DNA from: Pseudomonadota bacterium
GTDB taxonomy: Bacteria; Pseudomonadota; Alphaproteobacteria; Sphingomonadales; Sphingomonadaceae
Assembly (NCBI GenBank): GCA_021794525.1
Contig: JAJYQP010000108.1
Coordinates: forward strand, 1-55,143
DNA length: 55,143 nt
Direction: 5' to 3'
Of this stretch, positions 26,807-33,762 are shown piece after piece. Both the position numbers and the translations under genes were made by a program. The number at the start of each line of letters is the position of its first letter. The stretch's first letter is position 1. The notes below the pieces were generated by a model. The model worked only from the letters and a program-made list of their open reading frames with translations, was not told the origin of the DNA and ran no database searches.

Positions 26807-27000
26807 TGCCCGCGCTGGGCGCGTTTGGCCTCTTCCGCCTTTTCGCGGGCCCGCACCGTCTTGCGGGCCTGGTCCGCGAGAGCGCGCCAGGTCTTCTCGG
26901 CCCGCAGGTTGCGATCGCGCACATTGTCGAGCGTTGCCGCCGCCGCTTCCTCCGCAGCTTCCCTGGCGCGGGCGTCGTAGAATTCGAAGGTCTGGGACAT
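26767..27000 (-). CDS. Small charged helical protein, 3' end fused into HxlR remnant
   Basis: A 77-residue protein starting MSQTFEFYDARAREAAEEAA and continuing TLDNVRDRNLRAEKTWRALA, an Ala/Glu/Arg-rich sequence expected to form one long helix or coiled coil. The last ~13 residues (GQDGARSAASASRC) are read out of frame from the HxlR remnant, so the original C-terminus has been lost. A GAGAG element precedes ATG 27000. Its function is unknown; similar short proteins occur in sphingomonads, from memory only. Confidence 0.6.
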   Translation of the reverse strand: MSQTFEFYDARAREAAEEAAAATLDNVRDRNLRAEKTWRALADQARKTVRAREKAEEAKRAQRGQDGARSAASASRC

Positions 27001-27036
27001 GGATCGCTCTCTCGTCGCGTCGGGGGGCAGTGAAAT

Positions 27037-27065
27037 CCCCGGCACCGGGGGCACCGGTACCGGGG
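27037..27065 (-). terminator. Hairpin after the cold-shock gene
   Basis: CCCCGGCACCGG and CCGGTACCGGGG form a 12-bp stem with one non-Watson-Crick position and a 5-base loop, 17 bases beyond the cold-shock stop codon. Only ATTTC follows on the minus strand, so it is a weak intrinsic terminator or an mRNA-stabilising structure. Confidence 0.45.
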
Positions 27066-27081
27066 AACGGCGTTGCAATCG

Positions 27082-27294
27082 TCAGTCGGCGCTGGAGAGG
27101 TTCACAGCGCTGGCCTTGCCGTTGCGGCCCACCTCGACCTCGTAGTTCAGGCGCTGGTTGTTGGTCAGCGTGTCCATCCCCGCGGCCTGGACGGCGGTGA
27201 TGTGGACGAAGCTGTCCTCGCTGCCGTCATCGGGCTGGATGAAGCCATAGCCCTTGTCGGTGTTGAAGAACTTGACGGTTCCGGTCTTGCTCAT
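27082..27294 (-). CDS. Cold-shock domain protein
   Basis: A 70-residue single cold-shock domain with both RNA-binding motifs: KGYGFIQ (RNP1-like) and SFVHI (RNP2-like), within TGTVKFFNTDKGYGFIQPDD and DSFVHITAVQAAGMDTL. It binds single-stranded RNA or DNA and melts secondary structure. ATG 27294 is preceded by AAAGGAAC; the frame extends to 27345 without domain support. A long untranslated leader is possible upstream, as is usual for cold-shock genes, but no promoter is evident. Confidence 0.95.
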   Translation of the reverse strand: MSKTGTVKFFNTDKGYGFIQPDDGSEDSFVHITAVQAAGMDTLTNNQRLNYEVEVGRNGKASAVNLSSAD

Positions 27295-27723
27295 GGTGCG
27301 TTCCTTTCGGGAAACGATGTCCGTGCCCGGCGAGATTGCCGGCACGGTCGTGCGTCAGGTCGTGTCGTGAAAGGAAGTCGCCGTCTGGGTTGCGCCGGGA
27401 GCGCGAGCCTTGCGGCGCGCGAAACATGGGCGGTCGTCAAATGCCGAAGTCCGTCGCTTGTTCGACGTCAGCGCGGGTCAAGTAGCACGGCTTGGCCAAA
27501 TCACCTAATCTCGCCCCGAAATCGGACAGTTCGCGCTTACCCTGGCGGCGGTACGACCGAGTCCCGGACCATGATCTCATAGGCACTCGTCACGTGGGGC
27601 GTGCTGCCCGCTCAGCAAGGCTGCGGTTCGGTTCATTTCGCGCTCATTCGCCGCGCGATAGAACCGTTTCATCGACAATCGCCGTGCGGTGGAGCGGCCC
27701 GGAGGGATCGGAAGGAAGCTCCC
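27295..27723. other. Divergent intergenic region, cold-shock gene and RcnB gene
   Basis: About 430 bases without a supported coding region. The part next to 27294 would hold the promoter and leader of the cold-shock gene, the part before 27724 the promoter of the RcnB gene. A short repeated element (TTCATTTCGCGCTCATTCG around 27635) could be a regulator site for the latter, but I cannot assign it. Confidence 0.4.
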
Positions 27724-28761
27724 ATGACAAGGTTGGATGTGATGAAGGCGGCGCTGCTGGCCGGGGCCGCATTGCTCGCCGCTCTGCCCGCGCAGGCGCA
27801 GGACGAGCGCCGCGCTGCGCGGCAGGAACGCATTGAGCAGGCTGAGCGCGGCGACTGGCGCGGACAGCAGCGCGCCCCCGCCCAGGTTCAGGCGCAACCG
27901 CAGGCCCGGCCCGAGCGCCAGGTCGAACGGCAATGGCAGCCGCAGCGCCAGCCCCAGGGCGAAGCGCGGGGCAACTGGGTTGGCCGCCGCGACATGCGCG
28001 AGCCTGTCGAGCGGGCGCAGGCCCGCCCCGAGCGCGGCGACATGGCCGTGGGTCGCGGCTGGGGTCGCCAGGCCGAGGTGCAATCGCAGTCCGCCACCGC
28101 CCCGTCGGCCCGCACCTACGGCGCGGATCGCAACGCCACCTACACCGCCCCGCGCGATCGCAGCTATGGTGCCGACGCCCGCGCGCGCGACTGGCAGGGC
28201 CAGCGCCAGGCGCGCGAGGCCGGTAACCGGCAGGGCCAGCCGGGCGGCTGGGTCCGGCCGGGCGAGCGGTCTTCGGACCAGCGCGGCTGGAACCGTGGCA
28301 CCGTGACTCAGAACGATCCGGCACGCGACCACTGGCGCCGCGATCGCCGCGAGGAGTGGCGGCAGGAGCGCCGCGACGATGCCCGCAACTACGCCCACGG
28401 CTATCGCGACGGCGTGCGTGCGGACAACCGCTACGACCGCGACTACCGCAGCTGGAACCGCCATCACTGGCGCAATGATCGCCGGTACGACTGGTATCGG
28501 TATCGCGCGGCCAATCGCTCGATCTTCAGCCTCGGCCGCTATTACGCGCCCTACCGCAACTACCGCTACAGCCGGATCAGCATCGGGTTCCGCCTCGGCA
28601 GCCTGTTCTATTCGAACCGCTACTGGATCAACGATCCGTGGCGCTACCGCCTGCCCGATGTCTATGGCCCCTATCGCTGGGTGCGCTATTACGACGACGC
28701 GCTGCTGGTAGATGTCTACAGCGGCGAAGTGGTGGACGTGATCTACGACTTCTTCTGGTAA
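27724..28761 (+). CDS. RcnB family periplasmic protein with long Arg/Gln-rich region
   Basis: A 345-residue exported protein. The signal peptide (MKAALLAGAALLAALPAQAQ) starts at ATG 27724 after GGAAGG. Residues ~25-200 are low-complexity Arg/Gln/Ala/Pro sequence. The C-terminus matches the RcnB domain: YRSWNRHHWRNDRRYDWYRY, then RIS and a final PYRWVRYYDDALLVDVYSGE segment ending in DVIYDFFW. RcnB in E. coli modulates nickel and cobalt efflux; in sphingomonads the family is expanded and its role open. The frame is open from 27601, but only 27724 gives an export signal. Confidence 0.85.
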   Translation: MTRLDVMKAALLAGAALLAALPAQAQDERRAARQERIEQAERGDWRGQQRAPAQVQAQPQARPERQVERQWQPQRQPQGEARGNWVGRRDMREPVERAQARPERGDMAVGRGWGRQAEVQSQSATAPSARTYGADRNATYTAPRDRSYGADARARDWQGQRQAREAGNRQGQPGGWVRPGERSSDQRGWNRGTVTQNDPARDHWRRDRREEWRQERRDDARNYAHGYRDGVRADNRYDRDYRSWNRHHWRNDRRYDWYRYRAANRSIFSLGRYYAPYRNYRYSRISIGFRLGSLFYSNRYWINDPWRYRLPDVYGPYRWVRYYDDALLVDVYSGEVVDVIYDFFW

Positions 28762-28821
28762 GCCGGAACGAGAGCCCCGCCCGGCCGAACGGCAGCATCC
28801 GGAACAAGGCGCCATCGCGGT

Positions 28822-29340
28822 CTATTGCGAGATGCTTGACCGAGGATGTGCAGGCCGACCAGCACCGGCAGCACCTCGCCCCCCGAAGGCGTGCAGGTCG
28901 AATATTTGCCCACCCAGCTCCTTGTTCACGTCGACCGGCAGCGGAGGGATGCTGAACAGGCCAAAGAAATCGATGTCGCGCCCGGTGAGCGAGTTCGCAT
29001 ACCAGCCGCCGAGAGGCAGACCCATCAGCAGCACGTAGAAGATGGCATGCAGACCCTTCGCCAACCCGCGCTCCCAGCCCGCGTAATGCGCGGGCATCGG
29101 GGGCACCGGATGTCCGAACCGCCACGCCAGCCGACCCAACGCAAGCATCAGGATCAGTATGCCGACGGCCTTGTGGTAGTCGAAAATCTCGCCCTTCAGC
29201 GCTCCGTCGGCGTGCTCGGCCGCCTCGGCAATGCGCCAGTTCACGATGACGAGGATCGCGATCGCCCAGTGAAAGGCCATCGCGCCGCCGGAATAGCGGC
29301 GGCGGGCGGCATCGGCGTCGGCGGAAAAGGTGGTGGCCAT
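28822..29340 (-). pseudogene. Cytochrome b561 with 3' frameshifts
   Basis: The protein begins as a four-helix cytochrome b561 (YSGGAMAFHWAIAILVIVNW, then FDYHKAVGILILMLALGRL, LHAIFYVLLMGLPLGGWYAN and IFDLHAFGG). One extra base in a six-base C run at 28879-28884 shifts the frame just after DLHAFGG, and the frame closes at 28822 with a meaningless tail. The lost sequence, EVLPVLVGLHIL in the neighbouring frame, carries the last heme-ligand His, 14 residues after the previous one as in CybB. A further frame change near 28838 precedes VKHLAIDRDGALFRMLPFG. With the last ligand gone, the product would lack one heme site. Sequencing error cannot be excluded for the homopolymer. Confidence 0.8.
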
Positions 29341-29437
29341 TCAGGTTCGCTCCCGGTGGTCGGTGCGCAACCTAACGCGCCCGCCGCCTCTCGCAAGCCG
29401 CCTTGCCTGCGCGGCGCGGCTTGATAACAGGGCCGCC

Positions 29438-30106
29438 ATGTCAGCAAAGCCGATCTTTCCCGACCAGGGCGCCCTCAAGCGCGTCGGCGCCGCCGTGCGC
29501 AAGCGCCTCGATGCCGACCCCGGCGCCTATCGCCTGCCGACCGACATGGCCGAAATCTACGCCTTCGGAGACTTCTTCATGGCCGAGGAATGCGCGCGGA
29601 TGATCCGCGTGATCGACGAGGTCGCGCGGCCCAGCCAGCTCCATGACGTCGCCTATGCGAGCAAGTTCCGCACATCCTATTCGGGCAATTTCGACCCGTG
29701 GGATCCGTTCGTGATCTCGGTATCGCGCAAGATCGACGACCTGCTCGGCATCGCGCCCAAGTGCGGGGAGACGATCCAGGGCCAGCGCTACCTTCCGGGG
29801 CAGGAGTTCAAGCCGCATTGCGACTGGTTCTTCCCCGACCAGCCCTATTGGCCGCAGGAGCAGAAGCGCGGCGGGCAGCGGAGCTGGACGGCGATGGCGT
29901 TTCTCAACACGGTCGAGGAAGGCGGGCATACCGAGTTCACGAAGCTCGGCATCCGGATCGAGCCCAAGCCCGGCGTTCTGCTGGTCTGGAACAACGCGAA
30001 CCCAGATGGTTCGCCAAACGCAGACACGCTGCATGCCGGAACCCCGGTGGCGAAGGGCGTCAAATACGTGCTGACGAAGTGGTACCGGACGCGGCCATTC
30101 CGCTGA
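29438..30106 (+). CDS. 2-oxoglutarate/Fe(II) oxygenase, prolyl 4-hydroxylase type
   Basis: A 222-residue dioxygenase. The iron triad is His127 and Asp129 in FKPHCDWF and His199 in ADTLHAGTPV; the 2-oxoglutarate-binding basic residue is Lys209 in KGVKYVLTKWYR. GQRYLPGQ and AMAFLNTVEEGGHTEF are typical of the P4Hc family. It would hydroxylate a protein or peptide using O2 and 2-oxoglutarate, releasing succinate and CO2; the substrate is unknown. ATG 29438 was chosen because the upstream frame has no family features. The gene is divergent from the cytochrome b561. Confidence 0.92.
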   Translation: MSAKPIFPDQGALKRVGAAVRKRLDADPGAYRLPTDMAEIYAFGDFFMAEECARMIRVIDEVARPSQLHDVAYASKFRTSYSGNFDPWDPFVISVSRKIDDLLGIAPKCGETIQGQRYLPGQEFKPHCDWFFPDQPYWPQEQKRGGQRSWTAMAFLNTVEEGGHTEFTKLGIRIEPKPGVLLVWNNANPDGSPNADTLHAGTPVAKGVKYVLTKWYRTRPFR

Positions 30107-30304
30107 GGGATAATGGCCCCGAACGTGCGGAAATCTGCCGAAGTCTACACGAAGTCTACACCAAAACAGCGTTTGCCCCAGCCTCTGTGCGGCCGCTTCG
30201 CCAAACCAGGCCAGAGCGATTGTCGTAACGGCCAGAACCAATGCGAACAGACACTCGACCATGCCGGTTATGATAACCTATATGGTTATAATAGTCAAGA
30301 GAAT
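30107..30304. other. Intergenic region with a tandem repeat and an operator-like palindrome
   Basis: Two exact copies of GAAGTCTACAC stand end to end at 30140-30161. At 30266-30278 lies GGTTAT-g-ATAACC, a perfect 13-base palindrome, followed by a further GGTTATAA at 30284. A minus-strand frame opening at ATG 30262, next to the palindrome, begins with a membrane-helix-like sequence (MVECLFALVLAVTTIALAWF) but then runs antisense through the oxygenase gene, so only a broken 5' end of a gene could be present. Confidence 0.4.
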
Positions 30305-30886
30305 CTATCGTTCGTCCGCTCCCTCCACCACGTCTTGCACCACTTGGTCAACCTCCCTGGCCTTGCGCATCGCCAGGCGCGCCATCCTGTCGATCTTGCG
30401 CGACAGGCGCAGGATTTCCAGCTGGGTGCGCAGATTGACCTCATAATCGTGCCGCGCCGCGATGCGGTCCTTCGCCGACTGGCGGTTCTGGCTCATCATG
30501 ATCACCGGCGCCTGGATCGCGGCCAGCATCGAAAGCATCAGATTGAGGAAGATGTAGGGGTATCTGTCGAAGGGCGTGACGCCCAGGCGGACCAGCACCT
30601 CGCTGTTGATCAGCATCCACGACAGCAGGACGATGGCGAAGGTAGCGATGAAGCCCCAACTGCCACCGATCCTGGCGACCCGGTCGGCGAGGCGTTCCCC
30701 GAAGGTCGCATGCAGCTGGGCCGCCTCGGCGGCGTCGATGCCGATGTAAGTCCCCGCTGCGACACGGGCCAGAACGGCCCGTTCCTCCTCGTCGAGCTCC
30801 GCGCAGGAGCGGCCGAGCAGTTCCTGCGCCAGCCGTTCGAGATTCTCGTTCCCGACGTGCTCGAGCAGGTCGTCGGATTCGCTCAC
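30305..30886 (-). CDS. DUF1003 family inner-membrane protein
   Basis: A 193-residue protein with two close transmembrane helices (GFIATFAIVLLSWMLINS and YIFLNLMLSMLAAIQAPVI) flanked by the DUF1003 motifs GERLADRVARIGGSWGF, FDRYPYIFLN and APVIMMSQNRQSAKDR. A charged helical C-terminus (LRTQLEILRLSRKIDRM) suggests a cytoplasmic coiled coil. The family function is unknown. ATG 30886 overlaps the lysS stop by four bases, so it is translated with lysS. Confidence 0.92.
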   Translation of the reverse strand: MSESDDLLEHVGNENLERLAQELLGRSCAELDEEERAVLARVAAGTYIGIDAAEAAQLHATFGERLADRVARIGGSWGFIATFAIVLLSWMLINSEVLVRLGVTPFDRYPYIFLNLMLSMLAAIQAPVIMMSQNRQSAKDRIAARHDYEVNLRTQLEILRLSRKIDRMARLAMRKAREVDQVVQDVVEGADER

Positions 30887-32499
30887 CGGGTCAGCGCCTC
30901 GGCAATCAGGCGACGGGTCTCGGGGATGCCATAGAGCGCGATGAAGCTGCCCATCCGCGGTCCCTGGTCTCTGCCGAGCAGCGTCTGGTAAAGCGCCTTG
31001 AACCAGTCGCGAAGGTTTTCGAACCCGTGCTCCTCGCGCTTGCCGATTTCATAGACCATCGTCTGCAAATCGTCGGCACCGGTTCCCGGTTCCAGGTTTG
31101 CCAATTGCTCGTCCAGCTCGCGCAGCGCCGCCGCCTCGTTCGGCGCAGGCGCACGCTTCACCAGCGTCGGCGCGACGAAATCGCGGTTATAGGCAAGTGC
31201 GGTTTCGACCAGCGCCGCGAGCTCGGGATGCGCGGCAGGCTCGGCGCCGGGCACGTAGTTGGCGAGATAGCCCCACACCTGCTCCGCGCTCGCATCCGCG
31301 CCGAGCACGCCGACGAGATTGAGCAGCAGGCTGTATGGGACAGGAAGACCCTCGCCCGGCTCGACCGTGCCGCCATTCGCGCGCAACAGGTGCCAGGCCG
31401 GGTTGCCGAGCTGCTTGTCGAGCGGCTGGTCGGCCAGCGCACCACGGAACTGCCAGTAATCGTCCACCGCCCGGGGGATCACCCCCGCGTGGAGGCTCTT
31501 CGCGCTTTTGGGATTGGGAAAAATGTAGAATCCGAGGCTCTGCGGGCTGCCGTAAGTCAGCCATTCCTCGATGGTAAGGCCGTTGCCCTTCGACTTGGAA
31601 ATCTTCTCGCCCTTCTCGTCCAGAAACAGCTCGTAGATCAAGCCTTCGGGCTTGCGCCCGCCCAGCACCTCGACAATCTTGCCCGACTGCACCCCGCTGT
31701 CGGTAAGATCCTTGCCGTACATCTCGTAATCGACGCCGAGCGCATACCAGCGCATCGCCCAGTCGACCTTCCATTGCAGCTTGGCCATGCCGCCCAGTGC
31801 CGACTGCTCGACCACCGTTCCGTCCTCGTCGGTGAAGCGGATCAGGCCCGCCTCGGCATCCAGAACCTCGACCGGGACCTGGAGCACGCGCCCGCTGCCG
31901 GGGGAGACCGGCAGCACCGGCGAATAGGTCCGCCGCCGCTCCTCGCGCAGGGTCGGCAGCATGATGTCGAGGATCGCCTGGTTCTTGCGCAGAACCTGCC
32001 GCAAGGCGTCGTCGAACCCGCCCGAATTGTAGCGCGAGCTGGCGGAGACGAATTCGTAATCGAAGCCGAAGCGGTCGAGGAAGGCGCGCAGCATCGCGTT
32101 GTTGTGCGCCGCGAAGCTTCCAAAGCCGGCGTTGAAGGGGTCCGGGATGCGGCTCAGCGGCTTTCCCAGGTTCGCCTCCAGCAGGGCGTGGTTCGGTACG
32201 TTGTCGGGCACCTTGCGCAACCCGTCCATGTCGTCGGAAAAAGCGATCAGCCGGGTCATGCCGTCCTCGGGCCGTGCACCGATCAGCGCTTCGAACGCGC
32301 GGCGCACGAAGGTCGTGCGCAGCACCTCCTGGAAAGTGCCGATGTGCGGCAGGCCAGAGGGGCCGTATCCGGTCTCGAACACCACCGGCCCGCCATCTGG
32401 CCGCGTGCCGTCCGGGTAGCGGCGCAGCAGCTTCTGCGCTTCCTGGAACGGCCAGGCCTTGGAGCTGCGGGCGGCATCGATCAGTTCGGTCATGGTCAT
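30883..32499 (-). CDS. lysS: Lysine--tRNA ligase, class I
   Basis: A class I LysRS of 538 residues, the archaeal-type enzyme that replaces the class II form in alphaproteobacteria. The HIGH motif is PHIGTFQE (~50-57) and the KMSKS motif is KISKSKGN. Other family features are SSKAWPFQEAQKLLRRYP at the start, IAFSDDMDGLRKVPDN and DWAMRWYALGVDYEMYGKDL. Two ATG codons lie at 32499 and 32493, with no clear ribosome-binding site to choose between them; the frame extends to 32535. It heads an operon with the DUF1003 gene. Confidence 0.97.
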   Translation of the reverse strand: MTMTELIDAARSSKAWPFQEAQKLLRRYPDGTRPDGGPVVFETGYGPSGLPHIGTFQEVLRTTFVRRAFEALIGARPEDGMTRLIAFSDDMDGLRKVPDNVPNHALLEANLGKPLSRIPDPFNAGFGSFAAHNNAMLRAFLDRFGFDYEFVSASSRYNSGGFDDALRQVLRKNQAILDIMLPTLREERRRTYSPVLPVSPGSGRVLQVPVEVLDAEAGLIRFTDEDGTVVEQSALGGMAKLQWKVDWAMRWYALGVDYEMYGKDLTDSGVQSGKIVEVLGGRKPEGLIYELFLDEKGEKISKSKGNGLTIEEWLTYGSPQSLGFYIFPNPKSAKSLHAGVIPRAVDDYWQFRGALADQPLDKQLGNPAWHLLRANGGTVEPGEGLPVPYSLLLNLVGVLGADASAEQVWGYLANYVPGAEPAAHPELAALVETALAYNRDFVAPTLVKRAPAPNEAAALRELDEQLANLEPGTGADDLQTMVYEIGKREEHGFENLRDWFKALYQTLLGRDQGPRMGSFIALYGIPETRRLIAEALTR

Positions 32500-32538
32500 G
32501 GCGCGGCTCGCTAGCGTGTGTGGGCCGCACCGCACAAG

Positions 32539-32569
32539 AAAAAGGGCGCTTTCCGGAGGGAAAGCGCCC
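32539..32569 (-). terminator. Intrinsic terminator of the Ala/Pro-rich protein gene
   Basis: A perfect 11-bp stem (GGGCGCTTTCC / GGAAAGCGCCC) with a 4-base loop is followed on the minus strand by TTTTT. It lies ~40 bases after the stop at 32608 and before lysS, and is the strongest intrinsic terminator in the window. It separates the two genes into different transcripts. Confidence 0.9.
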
Positions 32570-32607
32570 TAGTCTGCATGCGACCCCTTATGTTCGGGGG
32601 GGAAGGG

Positions 32608-33564
32608 TCAAGAGGTCGCAGGCTGCCAGCCGCGCAACGCGGGCCAGCGATTGGTATATTCGGACAGGTCGATCCGCGGCTTGCGCTGGGCGAAGTTCAT
32701 TCCCAGCGCGTTCACGATCATCCGGGCGCGCTTCACGCGGGCCTTGCGCGAGGTGAACGGGTTGGCCTTGTCCGGCTTTGCATTCGCGAGACGTTCGATC
32801 AGGGCAACGCGTTCTTCCATCGAGGCCGGGATCTCGGCGGGAAGCGGCACCGGGTCGCCATTGCCGTGCACCACGGAAGTGGTGCGCGGAGCGGCGGCGG
32901 CGGTCGCGACCGAGGTCGCGACAACCGGGTCTCGGGCCGGTTCACGACCGACCGGCGCGGTCACCGTCCGGTCGATCACCTGGCTGCGACGCTCGATGGA
33001 GCGGTTACGGCGACGGCGAGCGGAGGCGAAGGCAATTCCGCCCACTGCGGCCAGACCGGCGGCACCGAGCAGACCAGCGATCAGTCCTTCGTCGATATGA
33101 TCCGACTGGGCGACAGGCACCGCGCTTTCGGACAAGGGCGCGACATCCGCGGGTTGTGCCGCGACAGCCGGAACCATCTGCGCTGCCGGGATGGCAGCCA
33201 CAGGTGCGACCCCGGTAGCCGTGGCCGCGCTGGTCGAGGGAACGGCAGGAGCCGTACGCGGAGCCGCGGGTGCCTCAGCGGCACGGTCCGATCTGGGCGG
33301 GGCGACAGTAGTCGCGGTGGCGCGGGCCGAAGGTGCGGGTGGAGCTTCGACGACCGGCGCGGCCTGCTCCACGACCGGATCGGGCAGCATTATCGGTGCG
33401 GCGGCACCGGTCGCGGGCGGCGCGGTCGCCTCCACGGTGGGCGGCAGAACTATGGGCGCGTCAGCAGGCGCAGCATCCTGGGCCATCGCCGTGGTTGCAA
33501 ACAGGGCACCCGACGCGGCAATCGCGAGAGGTGCCGAACGGCTGAAAAGAGTGTGTAGGGTCAT
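32608..33564 (-). CDS. Ala/Pro-rich hypothetical membrane protein
   Basis: A 318-residue protein. A signal peptide (residues ~1-29, ending ASGALFATTAMAQ) is followed by ~125 residues of Ala/Pro/Val low complexity, a hydrophobic segment at ~150-165 (GLIAGLLGAAGLAAVGGIAF) with a following Arg cluster (ARRRRNRS), and a more ordered C-terminus (SMEERVALIERLANAKPDKA; ARMIVNALGMNF). This implies a periplasmic linker, one membrane helix and a cytoplasmic tail. I do not recognise the family. ATG 33564 was preferred to GTG 33582. It is followed by a strong terminator. Confidence 0.7.
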   Translation of the reverse strand: MTLHTLFSRSAPLAIAASGALFATTAMAQDAAPADAPIVLPPTVEATAPPATGAAAPIMLPDPVVEQAAPVVEAPPAPSARATATTVAPPRSDRAAEAPAAPRTAPAVPSTSAATATGVAPVAAIPAAQMVPAVAAQPADVAPLSESAVPVAQSDHIDEGLIAGLLGAAGLAAVGGIAFASARRRRNRSIERRSQVIDRTVTAPVGREPARDPVVATSVATAAAAPRTTSVVHGNGDPVPLPAEIPASMEERVALIERLANAKPDKANPFTSRKARVKRARMIVNALGMNFAQRKPRIDLSEYTNRWPALRGWQPATS

Positions 33565-33762
33565 GCGTAGATAACGCGCCACAAATTCGCCGCGTTCCCT
33601 TCATATCAGGTTCAGATAAACACAAACCTTTGATTTACTTTGTTTATCGCACCAGAACGGTAGGTAAGGCGTGCTTCGAAAGGGGATGAGTCGATGCAGC
33701 CAGATGTCCAGAATCGGGTCTGCCCCTTGCCTCTCGTTCGCGCTGTGTTCTAACGCGGCGAG

